Positions 50,763 to 58,920 of a stretch of 64,000 bases of DNA are shown in pieces; the stretch's first letter is position 1; every line of letters begins with the position of its first letter. This DNA is from FEN-1073 sp963780865 (GTDB lineage: Bacteria; Chloroflexota; Anaerolineae; Anaerolineales; RBG-16-64-43). The stretch is from the NCBI GenBank assembly GCA_963780865.1, contig CAWADT010000013.1, positions 186,001 through 250,000 of the forward strand, in the 5' to 3' direction. The notes below the pieces were generated by a model. That model was not told the origin of the DNA and did not search any database. It saw nothing but the letters and a program-made list of their open reading frames with translations. Position numbers and translations under genes: made by a program.

Positions 50763-52223
50763 ATGACCGTTCGCCGTCTGGTGATTGCCATCGCCTTTCT
50801 GGGCATCGTGTTCATGGCAAGCCGACCCATGATCGACACCGACACCTGGTGGCATCTGCGGACCGGTCAATGGATTTTGGACAATCATGCGCTGCCCGGA
50901 GTGGACCGATTTTCCTTCACCCGATCGGGGGCGGCCTGGTACTATCCGGCGTGGCTTTCGGAAATCCTCATGGTGGAAGTTTTTTCGATCGCCGGGTTGC
51001 CGGGATTGAACCTGTTGTTTACCGTTTTGATTGTCTTATCTTGTTTCGTCATCTTTCTGACGATGCAGGGGGATCCCTATCTGCGGGCGGCCGTCCTGGT
51101 TCTCGCGGCGGGAGCGGCCGAAATTTTCTGGAGCGCCCGGCCGCAGATTTTTACCTTTCTCTTCAGCGCCTGCTTCTTTTATTGCCTCAGGGAATTCCTT
51201 CAGGGGAGGAAAAACCTTTTATGGATCCTTCCGATCCTGATGGTCCTGTGGGTCAACACCCACGCCGGTTTTTTCATGGGATTTGTTTTCCTGCTGCTCG
51301 CCGTGGTGCACCAGGGGCTGCGCATTTTGTCCTCACACGACGAGCACTCTCCGGATCAGATCAGGAAATTCGTTTGGATCTCCGGAATCGGCGTAGCGTG
51401 TTTTCTGACCTCCTGGATTAATCCCTCCGGCTTGAAAATACTTGCTTATCCTTTTCAGACGGTCTCCGTTCAATTCCTTCAAAACTACATCCAGGAATGG
51501 CAAGTTCCGAATTTTCATTATTGGGACGCCCAGTTATTCCTGATTTTATTGTTCTTCACTTGGGCGGTTATCGCCTTTTCCCCGAAGCCGCTGGATGCGG
51601 GCGATTTCTTCCTTCTGGCGATCATCAGTTATACGGGATTCCTCGCGGGCCGGAACACGTATTTCCTTTCCATCATCGCGCCGGCCCTCATTATGGATTA
51701 CGGCCAACCCATTTTGGAATCGAAGTTTCCGGGCTGGTCGCCCGGCAAGGCAACCTCCAGAATTCTGGGTGTCGTCAACATTGCCATTCTGTCTGCTGCA
51801 ACGATCGGAGTCGCGGCCGGAGCTGTTCAATCCATCACACCGGCAAGCCTCGACGCGGCCATTCGCCGCCAAATTCCGGTGGATGCCGTAGAATTTCTTT
51901 CAAAGAATCCCGGTTGGGGCCGGATGTTCAATTCCTACAATTGGGGGTCCTACCTGCTTTGGAATTTGCCTTCCTACCCCGTATTCGTAGACGGCCGGAC
52001 CGACCTTTACGATGATGAAATATTAACCCAATATCTTACCGTCGTGAATGCCCGGGCGGGCTGGCAGAATGTCCTGCAGGCATGGGATATTCAGGTCGTG
52101 TTTTTAGATCCCTCCGCGCCGATCCTGCAAGTACTGCTCACCGAAGGATGGCAGGTGCGCTATCAGGACCATCAGTCCGTCATTCTTTTGCGGCCGGCCC
52201 AGAACGCCTTCCCCTTACAATGA
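50763..52223 (+). CDS. multipass membrane protein, GT-C-like
   Basis: A 486-residue protein with about ten or eleven helices. The first exposed loop holds DTDTWWHLRTGQWIL, resembling the acidic, aromatic loop of GT-C glycosyltransferase-like proteins; a second short exposed motif is NTHAGFF. A C-terminal extracytoplasmic domain of about 110 residues follows (PVDAVEFLSKNPGWGRMF, VDGRTDLYDDEIL). Activity is not proven by any single motif. Its stop overlaps the next start by four bases (ATGA), so the three membrane genes here are translationally coupled. Confidence 0.72.
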   Translation: MTVRRLVIAIAFLGIVFMASRPMIDTDTWWHLRTGQWILDNHALPGVDRFSFTRSGAAWYYPAWLSEILMVEVFSIAGLPGLNLLFTVLIVLSCFVIFLTMQGDPYLRAAVLVLAAGAAEIFWSARPQIFTFLFSACFFYCLREFLQGRKNLLWILPILMVLWVNTHAGFFMGFVFLLLAVVHQGLRILSSHDEHSPDQIRKFVWISGIGVACFLTSWINPSGLKILAYPFQTVSVQFLQNYIQEWQVPNFHYWDAQLFLILLFFTWAVIAFSPKPLDAGDFFLLAIISYTGFLAGRNTYFLSIIAPALIMDYGQPILESKFPGWSPGKATSRILGVVNIAILSAATIGVAAGAVQSITPASLDAAIRRQIPVDAVEFLSKNPGWGRMFNSYNWGSYLLWNLPSYPVFVDGRTDLYDDEILTQYLTVVNARAGWQNVLQAWDIQVVFLDPSAPILQVLLTEGWQVRYQDHQSVILLRPAQNAFPLQ

Positions 52224-53833
52224 CCCTTCCCCGCTTTTCGCAGCCCGCCCGTGGGACCCGATGGTTGCTCGCGCTTTTAATAACCGCGCTCAGCGTTTCT
52301 TTTCTTGAGGCCTTTTTCATCAGCCAACCCGGAACCATGGACTCCTGCTATTATTACAGCGGCGGGATAAATATTTTCCAGGGGCGGGGAATGAGCGAAT
52401 TTTTCTATTGGAATTACCTGGAGGGTTCCACCTCGCTTCCCCATCCAGGTTTTCTTTATTGGATGCCCCTGCCATCGATCGTCGCTGCGGGGGGCATGTT
52501 CCTGCTCCAAAGCGGTTTTCGACAAGCCCAAATCCCCTTCTTCTTGCTTTCGCTTGCTTTTCCCTTCTGGGTATATTGGTTGGCCTCCAAATTGACGGGC
52601 TCCTTGCGAATGAGCTTGGTGGCGGGGTTCCTTTCCATCTTTTCCGGTTTTTATTCAGTTTATTGGCTCAACACGGAAAGTTTTTTACTTTTTGCCTGGA
52701 TCGGCAGCCTCACCTTTTACTGTCTGTCCGTTTTGCTGGTAAAACCGCGATGGTTTCTCTTCCTTCTGACGGGGATGCTATGCGGTCTGGCGCATTTGAC
52801 CCGTGCCGATGGGATTTTGTTGCTTCCGTTTGCCGGAGCGGCGATCCTCATGGCCTGCCCCGTGAGTATCTTCCAACGAATAAAATATCTTTTGTACACG
52901 ACCGCCGGATACTTTTTATCGACCGGTTTTTGGTACCTGCGTAACCTTCGCGTTCTGGGCAGTTGGTTTCCGTCCGCCACTGGAAACGCACTCTGGCTGA
53001 CCGCCTACAATGATTTGTTTCATTTTCCCGCCTCCGACCTGACCCCCGCTCGTTTTTTTTCGGGAGGCTTGGTTCCGTTAATAACCGCGCGTTGGACTGC
53101 CGTGCTTTGGAATGCCGAGACGGCCATTTTTGTACTGGGAATGGTTTTCCTTTTCCCGTTCATTTGCCGGGGCGCATACCTCCTCCGCAAACAACCGGTG
53201 ATGATCCTCGGCATCGTTTATTTTTTCCTATTGTTCTTCGCGATGAGCATGGTATATCCATTCCAGGGCTCCCGGGGCGGATTCTTCCATTCTTCCGCCG
53301 CCTTGCTTCCTTTGGCGGTTATCTCCGCGGCTCTGGGTTTGGACGATATCATCGCCCGGCTGAGCCGTTTTCGCCGATGGATGACGGAATCGGCGCAAAC
53401 TTTTTTTGGGGTTGGTTTCGTCGTGCTTGCCATGCTGACTACCGGAGTCATCTATTCCCAACGAGTCATCGGCAGCGATCCTGCCCGTACCTCTTGGTCG
53501 GCATTGAACGCGGATTATTTGCCGGGAGTCCTGCGTTTGGGAAATGCGGCCAAAGGCAGCCGTTTTATGGTAAATGATCCCCCATGCTTCTACGCGTCGA
53601 CGGGATTGGAGGCGGTGCCCGTTCCCGACGGGGATCCGGCGAAGCTCCTGGCGGTGGCCAATCAATTCGGCGTTCAATTCATCATTCTGGATCCCAATGT
53701 TCCGGAGGGCCTGCTTCCGTTTTACAATGGCAGTGTTCGCCTTTCACAATTACCGCTGATATGGGAAGATCGACAAGGCAGCATCGTGTATCGATGGTTC
53801 ATGGTTGAACCGCCGCAATCTACCCTACGATGA
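52220..53833 (+). CDS. multipass membrane protein, GT-C-like
   Basis: A 537-residue protein with about eleven helices. The first loop has the acidic/tyrosine-rich segment MDSCYYYSGGINIFQGRG; a later loop has HPGFLYWMPLPS. The C-terminal about 90 residues form an exposed domain (KGSRFMVNDPPCFYASTGLEA). I chose the ATG at 52220, which overlaps the upstream stop as ATGA and begins just before the first helix. The next gene begins with the same four-base overlap. Probably a polyprenyl-phosphate-sugar-dependent transferase; acceptor unknown. Confidence 0.72.
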   Translation: MTLPRFSQPARGTRWLLALLITALSVSFLEAFFISQPGTMDSCYYYSGGINIFQGRGMSEFFYWNYLEGSTSLPHPGFLYWMPLPSIVAAGGMFLLQSGFRQAQIPFFLLSLAFPFWVYWLASKLTGSLRMSLVAGFLSIFSGFYSVYWLNTESFLLFAWIGSLTFYCLSVLLVKPRWFLFLLTGMLCGLAHLTRADGILLLPFAGAAILMACPVSIFQRIKYLLYTTAGYFLSTGFWYLRNLRVLGSWFPSATGNALWLTAYNDLFHFPASDLTPARFFSGGLVPLITARWTAVLWNAETAIFVLGMVFLFPFICRGAYLLRKQPVMILGIVYFFLLFFAMSMVYPFQGSRGGFFHSSAALLPLAVISAALGLDDIIARLSRFRRWMTESAQTFFGVGFVVLAMLTTGVIYSQRVIGSDPARTSWSALNADYLPGVLRLGNAAKGSRFMVNDPPCFYASTGLEAVPVPDGDPAKLLAVANQFGVQFIILDPNVPEGLLPFYNGSVRLSQLPLIWEDRQGSIVYRWFMVEPPQSTLR

Positions 53834-55314
53834 AAAAGATTCTAATGTTGGCCGGCGTCTTCTTCGCCGGAACGATCGGCCCTCTGGTTTTTCTCCTGGT
53901 CGAGAAGAAAAACGGGTTATGGGGCTTTCCGCTAGACGATGCGTGGATTCATCAGACCTATGCGCGGTCTCTCGCCGCCGGACTCGGCTGGAGCTATGCC
54001 GGGGCATCGCCGACGGCGGGCTCCACTTCCCCTCTCTGGACGCTGCTTCAGATTCCATCCTACTGGCTTCACCTTCCCGCGATCATTTGGAGCTACGGGT
54101 TGGGAATGGTCTTGCTCTCGGTAAATGCCATCCTCCTCATGTTGTGGGTCAGGAAATTACTGGTGAAATCCTATTTCCTTGTCCTGATTTTTGCTTTGGG
54201 AGAATGGCACCTTGTTTGGGCTAGCCTCTCCGGGATGGAAACCCTTTTATTTTGTTGCTGGGTTTCTTTAATGCTCTATCTTTTCTTCCCGCTCACCAAG
54301 CCATCCGGCGGAAAAATCCCACCGGCCGGAGGATGGTTCCTCCTCGGAATCCTTTCCGGAGCGGGAATATGGATTCGTCCGGAGGCGCTTTTACTCCTCC
54401 TCTACGTCTGTGGTTCCGTCGTCCTTCAACTTTATCCGATCTTGAAACGAAGACTTTGGTCTTTCTTCCTGGGTGGTCTCCTGCCCGCGGCCATTTATTT
54501 TTGGTTTAACTTCGGATTCGAAGGACGTCCGTTCCCCAACACCTTCTATGTTAAAAGCACCGAGTATTCCATCTGGACCACCCAAAATATTTTCCTACGG
54601 TTCTTCCAATCCTGGGTTCCCTTACTGGCCGGCCCCGTCGCCGTCCTGATTCCCTTCGTAATCGCCGCGCTCATTTTTCTCGTACGTTCCCGCAAATTTC
54701 CCGCCGCGTTGCCTTTGGCTTGGGCCGTCAGCCATGTGTTGTTATACGCCGTCCGATTGCCGGCTACGTACCAGCACGGAAGATATTTTCTTCCGGTCCT
54801 TCCCGTTTTGATCGGGTACGGGGTGTACGGCTATTCCGTCCTAAGGGAAAAAGCGTTTGGATTAATTCCCAGCGTCGTCCTCCGCGCTCTGTGGGGGAGT
54901 GCCTTGATCTTGACCGGAATCTTTCTTATTATCGGAGCCGCCCAATATTCCACGGACGTCCAGTTCATCCAGACCAATATGGTGGAAATGTCGCTTTGGA
55001 TTCGCGATAACACTCCCGCCGGCTCCGTCATTGCCGCGCACGATATCGGCGCGCTTGGTTTTTGGAGCAATCGTCGGATCGTCGATCTCGGCGGCGTCAC
55101 CGATCTGGATGCGATTCCGCTGCTCTCCGGGAAAACCAGCCTCCGGAATTATCTGCAGGTGAAGCAGGCGGATTTCCTGATGACGTTTGCAGATTCTTAC
55201 CTTCATGATCTGGAGGGTTGCGTCCCGCTGCACTCCGCAGACGAGCTCCCGCCGGCCTTGGCCGAAAGAATGCTGCTCTTCGATTGGCGTCTGAGTTGTT
55301 CCGACCTTCGCTGA
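53830..55314 (+). CDS. multipass membrane protein, GT-C-like
   Basis: A 494-residue protein with about eleven helices, third of a coupled series (ATGA overlap at 53830). The first exposed loop has PLDDAWIHQTYARSLA with a DD pair at the place of the GT-C acidic motif, then GSTSPLWTLL. RPEALLLLLY, PNTFYVK and TYQHGRYFLPVLPVL are motifs shared by a family of GT-C-like proteins in which the two acidic residues bind the metal and lipid phosphate. C-terminal exposed domain about 100 residues (SLWIRDNTPAGSVIAAHDIGALGFW). Confidence 0.75.
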   Translation: MKKILMLAGVFFAGTIGPLVFLLVEKKNGLWGFPLDDAWIHQTYARSLAAGLGWSYAGASPTAGSTSPLWTLLQIPSYWLHLPAIIWSYGLGMVLLSVNAILLMLWVRKLLVKSYFLVLIFALGEWHLVWASLSGMETLLFCCWVSLMLYLFFPLTKPSGGKIPPAGGWFLLGILSGAGIWIRPEALLLLLYVCGSVVLQLYPILKRRLWSFFLGGLLPAAIYFWFNFGFEGRPFPNTFYVKSTEYSIWTTQNIFLRFFQSWVPLLAGPVAVLIPFVIAALIFLVRSRKFPAALPLAWAVSHVLLYAVRLPATYQHGRYFLPVLPVLIGYGVYGYSVLREKAFGLIPSVVLRALWGSALILTGIFLIIGAAQYSTDVQFIQTNMVEMSLWIRDNTPAGSVIAAHDIGALGFWSNRRIVDLGGVTDLDAIPLLSGKTSLRNYLQVKQADFLMTFADSYLHDLEGCVPLHSADELPPALAERMLLFDWRLSCSDLR

Positions 55315-55387
55315 AATCCATACAAGATACGTTCGCTCCAATTTGCCAAGGCCCAGCGGGAATGCTATACTACGAACGAGGATGCTC

Positions 55388-57184
55388 ATGGACGGAATCA
55401 ATATCGTATTAATCGACGATCACCCTTTGTACCGTGAAGGGGTAAAGAAGGCGCTCACCTCATTTCCGGATTTAACCATTGTTGGCGAGGCGGGGAATGG
55501 GCACGCGGGGATGGACCTTCTGAGAAGCCTGAACCCCGATGTCGCCATTTTGGATGTTAATCTCCCCGATGAAAATGGCCTCCAGATCACGAAACGCATC
55601 CTTACCGAAGTTCCAAACGTAAAAGTGATCTTGCTCACGGGGTATACGGATTCCGAGCAACCGATCCACGCTTTCCGATCCGGGGCGCGCGCCTACTGTT
55701 CGAAGGATATCGAACATGAACAGCTGGCGGAAATCATTCGGATTGTCGCTTCCGGAAAATGGGTGTACGAAGGCCGGGTGATGGAAACCAGCGAAAGGCA
55801 AGCCTGGCTCGATGAGCAAATGGCCGGCATGAAATCAGAAGGGTCGTCGGGGGATCTATTCGCCCCCTTGACCCAGCGGGAATCCGAGATCCTCAACCTC
55901 GTGGCGCGAGGTCTCACCAACAAGCAGATTGGCTACCTGTTGGGGATCAGCGAACAGACTGTCAAAAACCATTTGACCTCCCTCCTGCGGAAAATTGGCG
56001 CCAGTGACCGCACGCAAGCCGTTGTGTATGCGTTGAAGCACGGCTGGATCCGGCTGCCGGAGGGCAACGACCCGGTCGAAATCTTCGCCTTTGACGTCTC
56101 CCAAAGAGGAATAAGCAAGGAAACCCCTATGTCGAGTGCCCCGCTTCCCGAAAAGCCCGTGGATCTGGAGAAGGACTCCTTATCGATCGCCGAACTGATC
56201 GATTTTATCGGAACCCAGTTGGACGAAATTAAACAACAATCCAAAGAAGTCCGATCGCTCATCGACCAAAGCCGAAGCGAAGTGGAAAAAATGAAGCAAC
56301 GGCAAACGGCGGAAGCGATGCGATGGAAACAAATCCAATCCTCTTTCGATTCCGTACCCCGGGAGGACATTCGGAAAGTGTTTGAATCCACCATGGACGC
56401 CCAACAGCGCCTATTTTCGGGGAGCGGACAGCTCGAGAAACTGCAGGCGCAGTTGGTGGTTCAGGACCAGTTTTCGAAATTCCTCGAAAAAGTGCACGAC
56501 TCCCTCCGGATCAGCCAGCCGGACGTGAAATCCGGTCCGGCGCCGAAATCCGTCGTCATCCGCGTCGTGGAGGCGCAGGAAACCGAACGGCTGCGCCTGT
56601 CGCGGTTAATGCACGACGGTCCGGCCCAGGTGCTGTCCAATTTCATTCTGCAAGTGGAAATTGCGGCGCGCTTGTTTGAGATCGATCCGATCAAGGCCAA
56701 GGAAGAACTCACTTTGCTCAAGGCCGCGGCCAACTCCGCCTTTCAACGGATCCGGAATTTCATCTTCGATTTGCGCCCGATGATGTTGGACGATTTGGGA
56801 TTGATCCCGACCATTCGAAGATATCTGGACGCGTCCAAGGAGCCGGGGCAGGAGATCACCTTCACCTTCACCGGAACCGAACGGCGGATGCCCAATCACA
56901 TCGAAGTGGTCCTCTTCCGCGCTCTGCAGCAATTGATCGGCCTGGCGCGCGAGCAAAGCCAAGCTTCCAAAATTAAAGTTACTTTCGACATCGATGAGAC
57001 CACCGCCAAGGCGGTCATGGAACACGACGGAAAATTATTGGACGAAAAATCCGGCGGCCAGGAGGATCCCTTCGGCCTTGCATCGCTTCGAGAGCGCGTG
57101 GAAATGCTGGGAGGATCGTTCGAATACACCGCTCAAGCGGGCCAAGGGACGTACATCCTTTTGCAACTCCCCATCGGCGACTGA
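55388..57184 (+). CDS. NarL-type response regulator apparently fused to a DegS-type histidine kinase
   Basis: A 598-residue open frame. Residues 1-125 are a receiver (DD at 10-11, phosphoacceptor D56, K106), 160-220 a LuxR-type helix-turn-helix (LTQRESEILNLVARGLTNKQIG), 250-380 a coiled coil, and 385-598 a HisKA_3 kinase with H409 in LSRLMHDGPAQ and GLASLRERVEMLGG. The ATP-binding N-box is degenerate (ALQQLIGLAREQSQ). An internal ATG at 56129 has AAGGA upstream, and dropping one A in AAA (56103-56105) would end the regulator at TAA 56112-56114 just before it. So two separate genes are a strong alternative. It precedes the Tad pilus operon. Start at 55388 follows GAGG. Confidence 0.8.
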   Translation: MDGINIVLIDDHPLYREGVKKALTSFPDLTIVGEAGNGHAGMDLLRSLNPDVAILDVNLPDENGLQITKRILTEVPNVKVILLTGYTDSEQPIHAFRSGARAYCSKDIEHEQLAEIIRIVASGKWVYEGRVMETSERQAWLDEQMAGMKSEGSSGDLFAPLTQRESEILNLVARGLTNKQIGYLLGISEQTVKNHLTSLLRKIGASDRTQAVVYALKHGWIRLPEGNDPVEIFAFDVSQRGISKETPMSSAPLPEKPVDLEKDSLSIAELIDFIGTQLDEIKQQSKEVRSLIDQSRSEVEKMKQRQTAEAMRWKQIQSSFDSVPREDIRKVFESTMDAQQRLFSGSGQLEKLQAQLVVQDQFSKFLEKVHDSLRISQPDVKSGPAPKSVVIRVVEAQETERLRLSRLMHDGPAQVLSNFILQVEIAARLFEIDPIKAKEELTLLKAAANSAFQRIRNFIFDLRPMMLDDLGLIPTIRRYLDASKEPGQEITFTFTGTERRMPNHIEVVLFRALQQLIGLAREQSQASKIKVTFDIDETTAKAVMEHDGKLLDEKSGGQEDPFGLASLRERVEMLGGSFEYTAQAGQGTYILLQLPIGD

Positions 57185-57443
57185 AAAATTCGCATTCCCC
57201 TCACGGCCATCGCCCCCGATCGGTAAATTAATTTCTTTATGGGCCTTCTATAATCCGCAAAATGGTTATTTTAAAGAAGAATCCCTCAGACCCTGGGGCG
57301 GCGAAAAGAACATTTGCCAATCCTTTGTATTCCATAGAATAAAATGGAAAAGGCCATTGCATCAGCAAACGAGATGACCCGATATTCATAGTGGTAGTAC
57401 TAATGGAGGGGCGAACGAGAAGCGAATGCAAGGTTTTCGCAAT
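57185..57443. other. non-coding stretch before the flp gene
   Basis: About 260 bases between the kinase stop and the flp promoter, AT-leaning. I see no gene, repeat or terminator-like hairpin that I can support. Confidence 0.4.
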
Positions 57444-57471
57444 TTGCTTTTAGTCCTATTGCGGATATAAT
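57444..57471 (+). promoter_or_regulatory. sigma70-type promoter of the Flp pilin gene
   Basis: TTGCTT (57444-57449), 16-base spacer, perfect TATAAT (57466-57471), about 33 bases before the strong ribosome site AAAGGAGGTG. Confidence 0.65.
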
Positions 57472-57510
57472 ACAACTTGGTAAACCTTTAGCGAAAGGAG
57501 GTGAACTCAT

Positions 57511-57657
57511 ATGTTTAAGAAACTGCAACAGAAAGGCCAAGGCCTCGTAGAATATGCGTTGATCCTCGTTTTGGTCGCTATCGTGATTATTGTGATCCTT
57601 TCCGTCCTTGGTCCCGCCATTGGCAACGTATTCAGCCAGATCGTCAACACCATCTAA
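57511..57657 (+). CDS. flp: Flp-type pilin
   Basis: A 48-residue pilin subunit, too short for most gene callers. The leader ends at Gly before QGLVEYALIL (cleavage G11|Q12 region, MFKKLQQKGQ-GLVEYALI), the Flp signature with Glu five after the cut and a hydrophobic helix IVIIVILSVLG. The prepilin peptidase at 1804 would process it. AAAGGAGGTG six to seven bases before the ATG is one of the best ribosome sites of the window, and the gene is bounded by its own promoter and a 16-bp terminator hairpin, as expected of an abundant structural subunit. Confidence 0.93.
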   Translation: MFKKLQQKGQGLVEYALILVLVAIVIIVILSVLGPAIGNVFSQIVNTI

Positions 57658-57681
57658 TTTCGACTAACAAACCATTTGTGA

Positions 57682-57718
57682 ATAAATGGAGCCTCGAAAC
57701 CCTCGAGGCTCCATTTAT
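57682..57718 (+). terminator. flp terminator hairpin
   Basis: Perfect 16-bp stem (ATAAATGGAGCCTCGA and inverse) with a five-base loop, right after flp. T-tract is weak (TTTATATTC), so partial readthrough into cpaB is possible. Confidence 0.75.
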
Positions 57719-57774
57719 ATTCAGACAATAATTATCTTAATTGATATAACCAAGGTATCACGCAGTGCGTGTCC

Positions 57775-57802
57775 TTGACTTTTATCATATAATTAGTATG
57801 AT
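57775..57802 (+). promoter_or_regulatory. sigma70-type promoter of the cpaB operon
   Basis: TTGACT (57775-57780), 16-base spacer, TATGAT (57797-57802), about 38 bases before the cpaB ATG. Confidence 0.6.
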
Positions 57803-57804
57803 AA
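57782..57804. promoter_or_regulatory. inverted repeat overlapping the cpaB -10 box
   Basis: TTATCATA (57782-57789) and its exact inverse TATGATAA (57797-57804) with a seven-base spacer; the right arm contains the -10. A regulator site here would control pilus assembly genes separately from flp. Confidence 0.5.
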
Positions 57805-57840
57805 CCAGCAATTCGGCGCTTTTTCTACTGGGAGGCAAAC

Positions 57841-58506
57841 ATGCGACGTAGAATGATTTTGATTTTGGCTCTTTTAATTTTTGTGGTCGCCGGAGTAGTT
57901 TATATCGTTTTCCAATACTTACCCTCGATTTCTTCCGGTGGGAACGCTGGCAAGACACCGACACCAGCCGTCACTACAATGAATATCGTTTTTGTCGCCC
58001 AGGATATCCCTGCCGGAACATTGATTACGGCGGATAGCGTCACCACGGGGCCATGGCCCAGCACTTATCCGCTCCCCGGTCTAGTGACCGACAAATCCCA
58101 GGTGGTCGGAAAACGGGCGAGGATCGATCTTCGCCGCGGCGAACCCGTGTTCTCATCGCAAATGTCCGAGAACGGGGCGAACGTTTCCGACACGGCCTCC
58201 GCGTTGGCCCTGAAACTCCAACCCGGCAAGGTGGCGGTCGCCGTGCCTCTCAGCCGGCTCTCCGGAGTAGCCTACGGTCTCGGAAACGGCGACCATATCA
58301 TGATCATCGCCTCCTTCATGTTCATCAACCTGGATGCGGGGTTCCAAACCGATATTCCGAACCACATGCTCTTATGCGGTATCGACACAGACAATAAAGT
58401 AGTCTGCGTGGAGGTGAACGGGGGGCGCGTATTAAGGAATCGCCGCTCAGTGACGCCCTCCTGGCCACCTATTACGTACCCGTGGAAGCCCAGCGGCCGC
58501 GGATGA
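57841..58506 (+). pseudogene. cpaB: CpaB/RcpC pilus assembly protein, part before a frameshift
   Basis: The N-terminal about 195 residues of CpaB (RcpC): one membrane helix, a Thr/Pro linker, then the SAF domain (VFVAQDIPAGTLITADSV) and the start of the RcpC domain (LALKLQPGKVAVAVPLSRLSGVA, GDHIMIIASF). The frame is good up to NGG at the six-G run 58420-58425; after it the sequence (RVLRNRRSVTPSWPP) is not protein-like and ends at 58506. Reading seven G residues restores the frame. In known systems the protein helps pilus assembly at the envelope. GGGAGGCAAAC precedes the ATG. Confidence 0.85.
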
Positions 58507-58913
58507 CCAGCGCCATTCTGGTGCAGGACTCCCGGATCCTGAGCGTCGGAAATGCCAATACCTCCGGCCTGGTGATTGCTCCTGTGGCAGCGACAACCCC
58601 CGCCGCGACCGGTGCATCCACTCCCTCAACGCCGATTCAGTCGGTAACCCCGCCCGATATTCTCGTGATCGAAGTCTCGCCGGAAGAAGCCGTGGCGATC
58701 GACTTCTTAATCCGCATGAAAGCGGATCTTTCGTACGCCCTGCGGTCCGCGGGCGACACAACGGTATTCAGCATCCCCTCGATGGATCTGAAACGGCTGA
58801 TGGACGATTTTAAAATCGATCTTCCGCCCAACCTTGCGTACGGGTCGGCTCCCCGAGTGGATACGCCCTATATCCCCGTACTGGGGAACGACGTCGTCGT
58901 TGTGGCGAGGTAG
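58426..58913 (+). pseudogene. cpaB: CpaB/RcpC pilus assembly protein, part after the frameshift
   Basis: The C-terminal portion, in frame after the G-run: ARIKESPLSDALLATYYVPVEAQRP, ILVQDSRILSVG (typical of RcpC), a Thr/Pro/Ala-rich linker, and the final EVSPEEAVAIDFLIRMKADLSYALRS repeat followed by PYIPVLGNDVVVVAR. Full length would be about 357 residues. As a stand-alone frame it could only start near 58482 and lacks a ribosome site. The cpaE GTG lies seven bases after its TAG stop. Confidence 0.82.
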
Positions 58914-58920
58914 TGGGAAC

